Position numbers and translations under genes: made by a program. Positions 47,551 through 55,674 of a DNA stretch of 64,000 bases are shown here, in pieces; position 1 is the first letter of the stretch, and each line of letters starts with the position of its first letter. Origin of the DNA: Comamonadaceae bacterium OS-4 (lineage in GTDB: Bacteria; Pseudomonadota; Gammaproteobacteria; Burkholderiales; Burkholderiaceae_C); the NCBI GenBank assembly GCA_027924025.1, contig AP026970.1:2068501-2132500 (forward strand), in the 5' to 3' direction. Under the pieces are notes generated by a model. It ran no database searches. It saw nothing but the letters and a program-made list of their open reading frames with translations, and had not been told where the DNA came from.

Positions 47551-48087
47551 ATGCGTTTTTTCCTTGCCTGTGCCCTGATGCTCACTTTGAGCGTCGCCCA
47601 TGCCCAACAATCCCCTGCCCCCAGCGACGACATGTCCCGCCTATTGGCGGAGCGCGGCTTGCTGTCCCGGATTGGTGATGTCGGCAACAAAGTCGGTACC
47701 CGTGCTACCGAACTGGTGATGAACTCGATGGCGTTTTTGGGTGTGCCCTACAAACGCGGCGGCACCGAGGCCGACATCGGTTTTGACTGCAGCGGCTTTG
47801 TGCGCGCCATCTACCAGCAAACTGCGGGGTTGCTGCTGCCACGCCAGGCTTCTGAGCAAGCTGCAGCCACTCAAAAAATTGACAAACACGAGTTGCAACC
47901 CGGCGATCTGGTGTTCTTCAACACCATGCGCCGTACCTTCAGCCACGTCGGCATTTATGTCGGTAATGGCAAATTCATCCACGCCCCCAAGCCCGGCGCC
48001 GAAGTGCGGGTGGAAGACATGGGTATCAGCTATTGGGCCAAGCGCTTTGACGGCGCCCGTCGGGTCAACACCGAACAGCAGCCCTGA
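47551..48087 (+). CDS. NlpC/P60-family C40 peptidase (cell-wall hydrolase)
   Basis: Secreted cysteine peptidase that probably cleaves peptide stems of peptidoglycan. Signal peptide to about residue 18 (ACALMLTLSVAHAQ), then the NlpC/P60 domain from residue ~52: catalytic Cys80 in GFDCSGFVR, His132 in SHVGIYVG and His144 in KFIHAPK. 178 residues, the small single-domain type. No ribosome-binding site is seen before the ATG; the promoter spacing suggests a leaderless mRNA. A 7+4-bp compound hairpin follows the stop and reaches the alkB start region. Confidence 0.92.
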   Translation: MRFFLACALMLTLSVAHAQQSPAPSDDMSRLLAERGLLSRIGDVGNKVGTRATELVMNSMAFLGVPYKRGGTEADIGFDCSGFVRAIYQQTAGLLLPRQASEQAAATQKIDKHELQPGDLVFFNTMRRTFSHVGIYVGNGKFIHAPKPGAEVRVEDMGISYWAKRFDGARRVNTEQQP

Positions 48088-48089
48088 AA

Positions 48090-48120
48090 CGCCAAGTCGC
48101 CTTAACGGCGCACCTTGGCG
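48090..48120. terminator. Compound hairpin between the NlpC/P60 gene and alkB
   Basis: CGCCAAG (48090-48096) pairs with CTTGGCG (48114-48120), enclosing an inner CGCC/GGCG stem. No T-run follows. The 3' arm overlaps the beginning of the GGCGGGG ribosome-binding sequence of alkB, so it may also affect alkB translation. Confidence 0.5.
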
Positions 48121-48129
48121 GGGTTCACT

Positions 48130-48783
48130 GTGAACCTCGATCTCTTTGGCGACTCGTCGCCCACCCCTGCACCGCCCCACATACTTTGCCCTGGCGCTTG
48201 CGCCTTGGCCGGCATCGCCGTTGCGGACGCGCCTGCTCTGTGGGCGGAGGTACAACGCATCACCCAGATCAGCCCGTGGCGGCACCTCAGCACGCCGGGC
48301 GGGCTTCGCATGTCGGTGGCCATGAGCAATTGCGGACCTTGGGGATGGGTGAGCGATGCAGCGGGTTATCGGTACCAGCACCTTGACCCGCTCACCGGCG
48401 CGCCTTGGCCGGCCATGCCGCTAGCCTTCAAAACCTTGGCAAACCACATGGCAGCGCTTGCTGGCTACCCCGGTTTTGAGGCAGATGCTTGCCTGATCAA
48501 CCGCTATGCGCCCGGTGCCCGCATGACCCAGCACCAGGACAAAAACGAGGTGGATTACGGGGCGCCCATCGTGTCGGTGTCGCTGGGTCTTCCGGCCGTG
48601 TTCGAGTTGGGAGGGCTGGAGCGGGGGGAGCCAGTGCAGACCGTGCTGTTGCATCACGGCGATGTGCTGGTGTGGGGTGGCCCTGCCAGGCTGCGCTACC
48701 ACGGAGTGCGCGCTGTGGCGCATGGCAACCACCCTTTGACGGGCGCTTGCCGCATCAACCTGACATTTCGCCAAGCGGCCTAG
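48130..48783 (+). CDS. alkB: AlkB-family DNA-repair dioxygenase
   Basis: 2-oxoglutarate/Fe(II)-dependent dioxygenase that removes methyl groups from 1-methyladenine and 3-methylcytosine. Counting from the GTG at 48130 (217 residues), the iron ligands are His135 and Asp137 (TQHQDKNE) and His191 (RYHGVRAV), and the 2-oxoglutarate arginines are Arg208 and Arg214 (CRINLTFRQ). NRYAPGARM precedes the HxD motif as in E. coli AlkB. The GTG follows GGCGGGG at seven bases; a TTG at 48115 is possible. No ada gene is nearby. Confidence 0.93.
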   Translation: MNLDLFGDSSPTPAPPHILCPGACALAGIAVADAPALWAEVQRITQISPWRHLSTPGGLRMSVAMSNCGPWGWVSDAAGYRYQHLDPLTGAPWPAMPLAFKTLANHMAALAGYPGFEADACLINRYAPGARMTQHQDKNEVDYGAPIVSVSLGLPAVFELGGLERGEPVQTVLLHHGDVLVWGGPARLRYHGVRAVAHGNHPLTGACRINLTFRQAA

Positions 48784-48931
48784 GGTCAACCCCCATCTGG
48801 TTTGGAGTAGCGTCTCAAAACTGCACCCCAGCGACAGCGGGCCCCTGCACTTGCCCCCACAATGCCTGCTGCCAAAGCGCAGCGCCACACAATAAGCGCA
48901 CGCGCCCCCCTCTATTGCCAGGAGCCACCGC

Positions 48932-50368
48932 ATGAGCCAAGCCAATCAAGACGCCGACCCGCAACTGATGCAAACCACTTTCGAGGCTCAGCGGACCACT
49001 GCGCTGGCCTGGCGCCAGTCCACCGCGGCCGAGCGCATTGAACGCCTGGAGCGGCTGCGCACCAGCCTGCTGGCGCACAAAGAGGCTCTCTACGAAGCCT
49101 TTGCCGCCGACTTTCACAAACCCCGCTTTGAAGTGGACGGCACCGAAATAGTGCCCAGCCTGGACGAAATCCGCCACAACATCAAGTGCATGAAGGGCTG
49201 GATGCGCCCTACCCGCATTCGGGCTACCGAACTCACCATGGGCAACAGCGCCCACGTGCAGTACCAGCCCCGCGGCCGCTGCCTGATCATCGCGCCCTGG
49301 AACTACCCGCTGTACCTGATGCTCAGCCCGCTGGTGTCCGCCTTGGCGGCTGGCAACACCGCCATCCTCAAGCCCTCGGAGATGGCGCCGCGCGTGGCCC
49401 AGGTGCTGGCCAGCATCGTGGCCAAGGCCTTCCCGGCGCATGAAGTGGCCTTGTTTGAAGGGGCACTTGCCACCTCGCAGGCCCTGCTGGCCATGCCGTT
49501 TGACCACATCTTCTTCACCGGCTCACCCGCCGTGGGCAAGGTGGTGATGGCGGCTGCGGCCAAGAACCTGACCAGCGTGACCCTGGAGCTGGGCGGCAAG
49601 TCCCCCACCATCGTGGACGAGACTGCCGACCTGCAAAAGGCGGCTGAAACCCTCATGTGGGGCAAGTTTGTCAACGCCGGTCAGACCTGCGTGGCGCCCG
49701 ACTACCTGTATGTGCACGCCTCGGTGCGCGATGCTTTTGTGGCCGCTTGCCAGGCCGTCATCAAGGCCCGCTATGGCGACAGCGCCCAGAGCCAGCGCAG
49801 CAACGCGGACTTCACCCACATCATCAACCAGCGCCACACCCAGCGCATTGAAGGCCTGCTCAAAGACGCCACCTCGCGCGGCGCACGGGTGCTCAGTGGC
49901 GGCGAGGTGGACACGGCGGGCAACTACATCGCCCCGACCCTGGTCGACAACGTGCCCATGGACTCGACCCTGATGCAGGAGGAAATCTTCGGCCCGGTGC
50001 TGCCCATCATCCCCTACACCGACCTGCAACAGGTCATTGCCTCCATTAATGCTGATCAGAAGCCGCTGGCTCTGTATATCTGGAGCAGCAATCAGAGCAA
50101 CATCGACACGGTGCTCACCAACACCAGCTCCGGCGGCGCCTGTGTGAATCACTGCGTGCTGCACGTGGCCCACGGCAATCTGCCCTTCGGCGGGGTCAAC
50201 AACTCCGGCATCGGCAGCTCGCACGGCATTTACGGCTTCAAGGCCTTCTCGCACGAGCGCGCGGTGCTCAAGGGCGGCTGGCTGCCCAGCATCCGCATGT
50301 TCTTCCCGCCCTACACGGCGGGCCGCACCAAGCTGCTGAACTTCCTGGTGAAGTGGGTCAGCCGCTAA
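48932..50368 (+). CDS. NAD(P)-dependent aldehyde dehydrogenase (class 3 / coniferyl aldehyde dehydrogenase-like)
   Basis: A 478-residue aldehyde dehydrogenase with catalytic Cys253 (NAGQTCVAPDY) and general base Glu219 (LELGGKSP), and PWNYPLYLMLSPL near residue 122. The pattern around the active site (CVAPDY) and the long hydrophobic C-terminus (PPYTAGRTKLLNFLVKWVSR) are like class 3 fatty/aromatic aldehyde dehydrogenases. The tail may touch the membrane. With vanAB 4 kb away an aromatic aldehyde such as coniferyl aldehyde or vanillin is possible, but a fatty aldehyde is equally so. CAGGAG lies before the ATG. Confidence 0.85.
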   Translation: MSQANQDADPQLMQTTFEAQRTTALAWRQSTAAERIERLERLRTSLLAHKEALYEAFAADFHKPRFEVDGTEIVPSLDEIRHNIKCMKGWMRPTRIRATELTMGNSAHVQYQPRGRCLIIAPWNYPLYLMLSPLVSALAAGNTAILKPSEMAPRVAQVLASIVAKAFPAHEVALFEGALATSQALLAMPFDHIFFTGSPAVGKVVMAAAAKNLTSVTLELGGKSPTIVDETADLQKAAETLMWGKFVNAGQTCVAPDYLYVHASVRDAFVAACQAVIKARYGDSAQSQRSNADFTHIINQRHTQRIEGLLKDATSRGARVLSGGEVDTAGNYIAPTLVDNVPMDSTLMQEEIFGPVLPIIPYTDLQQVIASINADQKPLALYIWSSNQSNIDTVLTNTSSGGACVNHCVLHVAHGNLPFGGVNNSGIGSSHGIYGFKAFSHERAVLKGGWLPSIRMFFPPYTAGRTKLLNFLVKWVSR

Positions 50369-50404
50369 AGCGTTGAGGCTGCGCCGGGGTGGTATCGTGC
50401 GGCG

Positions 50405-51112
50405 ATGAAAACACAGATAGACCACCTCGTCGTTGCAGCCCACACCCTGGAGCAGGGTGTGCAGTGGTGCGAAGCCACGCTCGGCATCGCCCCGGAAGCC
50501 GGCGGCGAACACAGCCAATTCGGCACCCATAACAAACTCTTCAAGATCGCCACGCCGGCGCACCCTCTGGCGTATTTCGAGATCATTGCCATCAACCCCG
50601 GCGCCAAAGGCCCGGCCAACCCCCACGCCAAGCGCTGGTTTGACCTGGACAACCCTGAGCTGCGTGCGGCAGTAGCCCAAGAGCCGCGCTTGGTGCACTT
50701 TGTGGCTGGCACCGACGAGATGCTGCCCGCCCGCATCGCCCTCAAGGGCCTCGGCATCGATCGCGGCCCGGCCATGCCCGCCAGCCGCCACTCGCGCAAA
50801 GGCGTGCTGCACTGGCAAATCACGGTGCGTGAAGACGGCTACCGCCTGTTTGAAGGCTGCCTGCCCACGCTCATTCAATGGGGTAAGCCGGACGATGCCG
50901 AGCCCCTGCGCCTGCACCCGCGCAACAGCCTGCCGCGCAGCCGTGTCAGCCTGGACAGCATCGCGGTGAGCCACCCGAGTGCGGCCAAACTGCAAGCCGC
51001 CTATGCGGCCATCGGTCTGGAAGGTGTGGCCATCACCGAAGGCCCGGCCAACCTTAGCGCCACCCTCAAGACGCCCAAAGGCCTGGTCACGCTGCAGAGC
51101 ATGGGCATTTGA
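50405..51112 (+). CDS. VOC-fold protein with glyoxalase-like domain
   Basis: A 235-residue protein starting TQIDHLVVAAHTLEQGVQWC, a vicinal-oxygen-chelate fold start, with later HNKLFKI, YFEIIAI and LHWQITV strands. It resembles the glyoxalase-like domain family PF13468. His8 and Glu64 could bind a metal ion. Function is unknown; such proteins include dioxygenases, lyases and resistance proteins. It follows the aldehyde dehydrogenase by 36 bases, so the two may be co-transcribed. A repeat copy follows. Confidence 0.75.
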   Translation: MKTQIDHLVVAAHTLEQGVQWCEATLGIAPEAGGEHSQFGTHNKLFKIATPAHPLAYFEIIAINPGAKGPANPHAKRWFDLDNPELRAAVAQEPRLVHFVAGTDEMLPARIALKGLGIDRGPAMPASRHSRKGVLHWQITVREDGYRLFEGCLPTLIQWGKPDDAEPLRLHPRNSLPRSRVSLDSIAVSHPSAAKLQAAYAAIGLEGVAITEGPANLSATLKTPKGLVTLQSMGI

Positions 51113-51134
51113 CCTGTAGGCATTGACGAAGATT

Positions 51135-51187
51135 TGCTCTTCTTTTGATAGCTGCTCGCGCATATTCCACGAGCGCTAGCAGCCATT
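51135..51187 (-). repeat. Intergenic hairpin repeat, copy 6
   Basis: Shows GATAGCTGCTCGCGCAT and GAGCGCTAGCAGCC, the minus-oriented form of the element. It fills most of the gap between the VOC gene and the SNF2 helicase gene and ends seven bases before the ATG. Confidence 0.75.
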
Positions 51188-51193
51188 TTGACC

Positions 51194-53797
51194 ATGAACC
51201 GCAAGCGCACACCGCCTCTGCCTGCCAACCCAAGCCACCCGGAGCCCGACGTTGACGACTCCGTCATCGGCCAGTTCCGCCCCCGCATCACGCTGATGAC
51301 GCTGGGCCGGGGCGAAGGCCTGCTGGGCCTCAAGCCCCAAGGCAAGCTGGGCCCGCGTGGCGACAGCGTGACGCTGGCGCAGTTCGACTGGACCTACCGC
51401 ACCCCGGCCGGCGACCGATGGGAGACGCCCGCCCCCAGCTCCATACTGAACAGCCGCCCGGCGGAGTTTGAAGAGTTGTTCGACACCGGCGGCCCGCTGG
51501 TGCGCCTGCAGCGCAACCTAGTGGCCGAGGCTGACGCCATCGACGCGGTGTGGGACATGGGCTTTGTGCCGCTAACAGACACTACCTTCCAGTGGCGCAG
51601 CCAGAAGCAGCGCCCGCATCTGGGCAGCGTGTGGACGCTACCGCAGGAAGACCACTTTGGCGACTTCTGGGCCGACCAAGTGCCCCAACTGCAAGCCCAA
51701 GGCTGGGCGGTGGTGGTGCAACCCGGCTTTGCGCACGAGAGCGTGGCTGTGGAACGCTGGAAGCTCATCCTCAGCCCCGACACCGGCGAGGTGCTGGGCA
51801 AGGAGCTGGACAGCCCCTTGGTCAAACCAGCACGCGGCGTCGAAAAGCTGGCCCTGCCGGGTCGCGAAGGCGAATGGCTGCTGAGCCTGGGGATCGAGAT
51901 TGATGGCGAAACGCTGGACCTCGCCCCCATGCTGGCCAACCTCATCAAGCGCGACCCGCGCTGGTTGATTCGCAACTACATCGACACGCTGGACGACCTG
52001 GCCATCGTGTCGCTGCGCGCGCCCGGTGGCAAGCGCATTGACGCCGAAGCCGGGCCGCTCAAAGCCATCATCGGCGCCATGGTGGATTTGCTGACCGACC
52101 CGCAACGCATGGCGCCCAAAGGCCCCATCCAACTGGGTGCGTGGGAGGCCCGTCGCATCAACACCCTGCGCGCCAGCTTGCTGGACGCCTCGCGCGTGGG
52201 CGCCCACCAAGGCTGGCAGCTGGAAGGCGATGTGGGCCTGGCCGCACTGGCCCAACGCCTTCACACCATAGGCCAGCCCCAGCCGGTGTCGGCGCCCACT
52301 GGCTTGCAGGTGAAGCTGCGCCCCTACCAGCTGGAAGGCTTGGCCTGGTTGCAGTACCTGCGGGCCCAACACCTGGGCGGCATCCTGGCCGACGACATGG
52401 GCTTGGGCAAAACCGCCCAGGCCTTGGCCCATGTGCTGCTGGAGAAACAGGCTGGCAGGCTAGACCGCCCGGTGCTGGTGGTGCTGCCGACCTCGCTGCT
52501 TTTCAACTGGCAGGCCGAGGCGAGGCGCATGACGCCGGATTTGCGGGTGCTGAACCTGCACGGCCCGGACCGCGCCGCACTGTTTGCGGCCATGCCCGCG
52601 CACCACCTGGTGCTCACCACCTACCCGCTGCTGTGGCGCGACATCGAGGCGCTGGCCGCGCAGCCCTTTCATCTGGTCATTCTGGATGAGGCGCAGATGG
52701 TCAAAAACGCGGCCAGCCGCAGCGCCCGCGCCCTCCGCCAGCTGCAAAGCCGCCACCGCCTGTGCCTGACCGGCACGCCGCTGGAAAACCACCTGGGGGA
52801 ACTCTGGGCGCAGTTCGACTGGCTCATGCCCGGCTTCCTGGGCGACCAGCGCAGCTTTGCCGCCCGCTGGCGCAAACCGATTGAAGAGAACGGCGAGACG
52901 GTGCGCGCCGCCCTGCTCGCCCAGCGCGTGCGCCCCTTCATACTGCGCCGCCGCAAGCAAGACGTGGCCACCGAGCTGCCGCCGCGCACCGAAGTCATCC
53001 AGCGCGTGCAACTGCAAGGCCGTCAACGCGAGCTGTATGAAAGCGTGCGCGTGGCCGCCGACAAACAGGTGCGCCGCGTGCTGCAACGGCAGAACTTTGC
53101 CGGGGCGCAAATCAGCATCCTCGATGCGCTGCTCAAGCTGCGGCAGGTGTGTTGCGATCCTTTCTTGGTCAAGGGCAGTGAGATTGGGGCCGACATGGAG
53201 CGCGCCAAACTGCATGCGCTCACAGACCTTTTGGTCCCGCTGGTCGACGAAGGCCGCCGGGTGCTGGTGTTCTCGCAGTTCACCGAACTGCTGGAGCTGA
53301 TTGCCGATGCACTCTCGGCATTGCGCCTGCCCTTCTTGAGCCTGACCGGCAATACCCGCCCCGCCCGGCGCGGCGAGGTTGTGGAGCGCTTCCAGAGTTT
53401 GGAAGTGCCGGTGCTGCTGGTCAGCCTGAAAGCCGGTGGCGTCGGGCTCAACCTCACCGCCGCCGACACCGTTATCCACATGGACCCGTGGTGGAACCCG
53501 GCGGTGGAAGAGCAAGCCACCGCCCGCGCCCACCGCATCGGCCAGGACCAGCCGGTGTTCGTCTACAAGCTGGTGGTGGAAGGCAGCATCGAAGAACGCA
53601 TGCTGGAACTGCAGGCCCGCAAACTCGCCCTGTCTGATAGCGTGCTCGGCCACGACGCTGAAGGCGCCGCCAAGTTTGACGAAGCGGATTTGCAAGCGTT
53701 GCTGGCGCCACTGGGCGCGTTCATGGAGCAAGGCCAAACACCAGAAGAAGCCGCGCGGCGCTGGGGGCGGACCGGGAGCCGGGTGGAAGGCGTTTAG
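51194..53797 (+). CDS. SNF2-family DEAD/DEAH helicase-like ATPase
   Basis: Large SWI2/SNF2 ATPase of 867 residues. An N-terminal ~370 residues of unrecognised structure precede the helicase core: motif I DDMGLGKTAQALA, motif Ia VLPTSLLFNW, motif II LDEAQMVKN, motif III LTGTPLENHLGELW, and the C-terminal lobe with FSQFTELLELI, SLKAGGVGLNLTAA and ARAHRIGQDQ. Bacterial SNF2 proteins of this type (RapA/HepA relatives) move along double-stranded DNA or act on RNA polymerase; the target here is unknown. The ATG at 51194 is preferred over a TTG two codons earlier. Confidence 0.9.
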   Translation: MNRKRTPPLPANPSHPEPDVDDSVIGQFRPRITLMTLGRGEGLLGLKPQGKLGPRGDSVTLAQFDWTYRTPAGDRWETPAPSSILNSRPAEFEELFDTGGPLVRLQRNLVAEADAIDAVWDMGFVPLTDTTFQWRSQKQRPHLGSVWTLPQEDHFGDFWADQVPQLQAQGWAVVVQPGFAHESVAVERWKLILSPDTGEVLGKELDSPLVKPARGVEKLALPGREGEWLLSLGIEIDGETLDLAPMLANLIKRDPRWLIRNYIDTLDDLAIVSLRAPGGKRIDAEAGPLKAIIGAMVDLLTDPQRMAPKGPIQLGAWEARRINTLRASLLDASRVGAHQGWQLEGDVGLAALAQRLHTIGQPQPVSAPTGLQVKLRPYQLEGLAWLQYLRAQHLGGILADDMGLGKTAQALAHVLLEKQAGRLDRPVLVVLPTSLLFNWQAEARRMTPDLRVLNLHGPDRAALFAAMPAHHLVLTTYPLLWRDIEALAAQPFHLVILDEAQMVKNAASRSARALRQLQSRHRLCLTGTPLENHLGELWAQFDWLMPGFLGDQRSFAARWRKPIEENGETVRAALLAQRVRPFILRRRKQDVATELPPRTEVIQRVQLQGRQRELYESVRVAADKQVRRVLQRQNFAGAQISILDALLKLRQVCCDPFLVKGSEIGADMERAKLHALTDLLVPLVDEGRRVLVFSQFTELLELIADALSALRLPFLSLTGNTRPARRGEVVERFQSLEVPVLLVSLKAGGVGLNLTAADTVIHMDPWWNPAVEEQATARAHRIGQDQPVFVYKLVVEGSIEERMLELQARKLALSDSVLGHDAEGAAKFDEADLQALLAPLGAFMEQGQTPEEAARRWGRTGSRVEGV

Positions 53798-53802
53798 GCA
53801 TC

Positions 53803-53858
53803 AAATCGGCCTCTAGCGCCCATGGAATGTGCGCGAGCAGCTACTGAATCAATAGCAC
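53803..53858 (+). repeat. Intergenic hairpin repeat, copy 7
   Basis: Shows GGCCTCTAGCGCCCATGGAA, TGTGCGCGAGCAGCTACT and AATAGCA; the most complete plus-oriented copy. It lies after the SNF2 gene, before marR. Confidence 0.8.
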
Positions 53859-53954
53859 TACTTCGATCCACATGAGCATTAACCGCTTCACCAGTGCTAT
53901 CGCGCCCACCGAAGACACTGCCGTATAGTCCTGCCCATTCATCCCAGCCCCGCC

Positions 53955-54461
53955 ATGTCTGATTCGCAGTCCACCACTCACCCAGCCGTTAGCGCTTCCA
54001 TCCCCCTGCAAGCCGAACCCGGCCACCTGATCCGGCGGGCACACCAGTTGGCGGTGGGCACGTTTGCCAAGACGCATGGCAAACAGATCACGCCGGTGCA
54101 ATACGCAGTGTTGCGCGCGCTGCAGGATACGCCGGGCATGGACCAGGTGACGCTGGCCGACCGGGTGGCGCTGGACACATCGACCACTGCCGACATTGCG
54201 GCGCGGCTGGATGCCAAGGGCTGGATCGTGCGGGAGCTGCTGCCCCGCCGCCAGCGCGCGCTGCGCCTCACGCCTGAGGGCGAGGCGGTGCTGGCCGAGA
54301 TGCTTCCGCGCGTGGCACCCATGTACGGGCAGTTGCTGGACGCCCTTGAGCCCGCCGAGCGAGAGGAGTTTTTGCGCCTGCTGCGCAAGTTTGTGCACTT
54401 GAACACGCCAGCCCCCGAGGACGATGCCGATATGCCGGACCAGCCGTCCGACAGCGCATAG
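53955..54461 (+). CDS. MarR-family transcriptional regulator, probable regulator of vanAB
   Basis: A 168-residue winged-helix regulator. The HTH region has QYAVLRALQDTPGMDQVTLA and DTSTTADIAARLDAKGWIVR (recognition helix), followed by the wing RRQRALRLTPEG. It ends with an acidic tail. The gene lies directly upstream of vanA on the same strand, and a perfect 20-bp palindrome sits in the 157-base gap, so it probably represses vanAB until vanillate or a related aromatic acid binds. VanR regulators in other bacteria are often of the GntR type; a MarR protein in this position is inferred, not proven, to do this. Confidence 0.85.
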   Translation: MSDSQSTTHPAVSASIPLQAEPGHLIRRAHQLAVGTFAKTHGKQITPVQYAVLRALQDTPGMDQVTLADRVALDTSTTADIAARLDAKGWIVRELLPRRQRALRLTPEGEAVLAEMLPRVAPMYGQLLDALEPAEREEFLRLLRKFVHLNTPAPEDDADMPDQPSDSA

Positions 54462-54572
54462 CCCAAAGCCCCCGACCAGTCGTAGGATTAATGGCCTCGT
54501 CACCTCAATTTCGAGGGAAAACCCTCATCCCCAGCCCCTAGCCGTGGAATGGACTTCGGTCTATGATTTGCG

Positions 54573-54592
54573 TCATTCAGCATACTGAATGA
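54573..54592. promoter_or_regulatory. Perfect 20-bp palindrome upstream of vanA (probable MarR operator)
   Basis: TCATTCAG-CATA-CTGAATGA: two exact 8-bp arms around four bases. It lies 27 bases before the vanA ATG and six bases past a possible -10 (TATGAT, 54562-54567). Size and symmetry fit a MarR dimer site that would block transcription start. Confidence 0.65.
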
Positions 54593-54618
54593 AGATTTCC
54601 CATCCAAGGAGCCAAGCC

Positions 54619-55674
54619 ATGTTTCCTCTCAACACCTGGTACGTTGCCGCCCGCAGCGAAGAGATCCCTTCCGACCGCCCCTTGGGCCGCCGCATTTGCA
54701 ACATCCCCATGGCGCTGTTCCGCAACAGCGCGGGCGTGCCCGCGGCGGTGGAAGACTTCTGCCCGCACCGGGGCGCCCCGCTCTCGCTGGGCAAGGTAGA
54801 GGGCGACACCCTGGTCTGCGGCTACCACGGCCTGGCCATGGGTTGCGACGGCAAAACCGTGTCCATGCCCTGCCAGCGCGTGCGCGGCTTTCCGGCAAAC
54901 CGCAGCTTTCCGCTGCACGAGGAGCATGGCTTTGTGTGGGTGTGGCCCGGCGATGCCGCCAAAGCCGATGTGGCCAGCATCCCCAAGTTCGAATGGCTGG
55001 GCAACCCGCAGTTCGGCTACGGCGGCGGCTTGTACGAGATTGCCTGTGACTACCGCCTGATGATCGACAACCTGATGGACCTGACGCACGAAACCTATGT
55101 GCACAGCACCAGCATCGGCCAAAAGGAAATTGACGAAGTGCCCTGCCAGACCCGCGTGGACGGCGACCATGTGATCACCGAGCGCTACATGGAAGGCATT
55201 GAGGCACCGCCTTTCTGGAAGATGGCCCTGCGCATGAACGGCCTGCCCGACGACCAGTTGGTGGACCGCTGGCAGATCTGCCACTTCACGCCGCCCAGCC
55301 ATATCATGATTGAGGTGGGTGTGGCGCTGCAGGGCCACGGCGGCTACAAGGCGCCGGACGAGTTCAAGGCCGCAAGCTGGGTGGTGGACTTCATCACCCC
55401 CGAAACAGACACCTCCATCCACTACTTCTGGGGCATGGCGCGAAAGTTCAAGCCACAAGACACGGCGCTGACCGCCCAGATCCGCGAAGGCCAAGGCAAG
55501 ATCTTTGCCGAAGACCAGGAGATGCTGGAGCGCCAGCAACAAAACCTGCTGGCCTACCCCGAGCGCAAACTGTTGATGCTCAATATCGACACGGGCGGCG
55601 TGCAGTCCCGCAAGGTGATTGACCGCGTGGTGGCCGCAGAGCGCAACCCGGCTGCGGCAGAGGCGGCGGCATGA
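54619..55674 (+). CDS. vanA: Vanillate O-demethylase oxygenase subunit
   Basis: Rieske non-heme iron oxygenase that demethylates vanillate to protocatechuate and formaldehyde. Rieske ligands Cys48 and His50 (CPHRGAPL) and Cys67 and His70 (CGYHGLA); mononuclear iron site DNLMDLTHETYVH with His157 and His162. The ATG at 54619 has AAGGAG seven bases upstream and gives 351 residues, the VanA length. Its stop overlaps the vanB start (ATGA). Other O-demethylases of this family act on related methoxybenzoates, so substrate is inferred from the pair. Confidence 0.9.
   Translation: MFPLNTWYVAARSEEIPSDRPLGRRICNIPMALFRNSAGVPAAVEDFCPHRGAPLSLGKVEGDTLVCGYHGLAMGCDGKTVSMPCQRVRGFPANRSFPLHEEHGFVWVWPGDAAKADVASIPKFEWLGNPQFGYGGGLYEIACDYRLMIDNLMDLTHETYVHSTSIGQKEIDEVPCQTRVDGDHVITERYMEGIEAPPFWKMALRMNGLPDDQLVDRWQICHFTPPSHIMIEVGVALQGHGGYKAPDEFKAASWVVDFITPETDTSIHYFWGMARKFKPQDTALTAQIREGQGKIFAEDQEMLERQQQNLLAYPERKLLMLNIDTGGVQSRKVIDRVVAAERNPAAAEAAA

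Noticed and set aside
49523..51163. 546-codon minus-strand frame
   Set aside because: Antisense to the aldehyde dehydrogenase and VOC genes; no recognisable domain.
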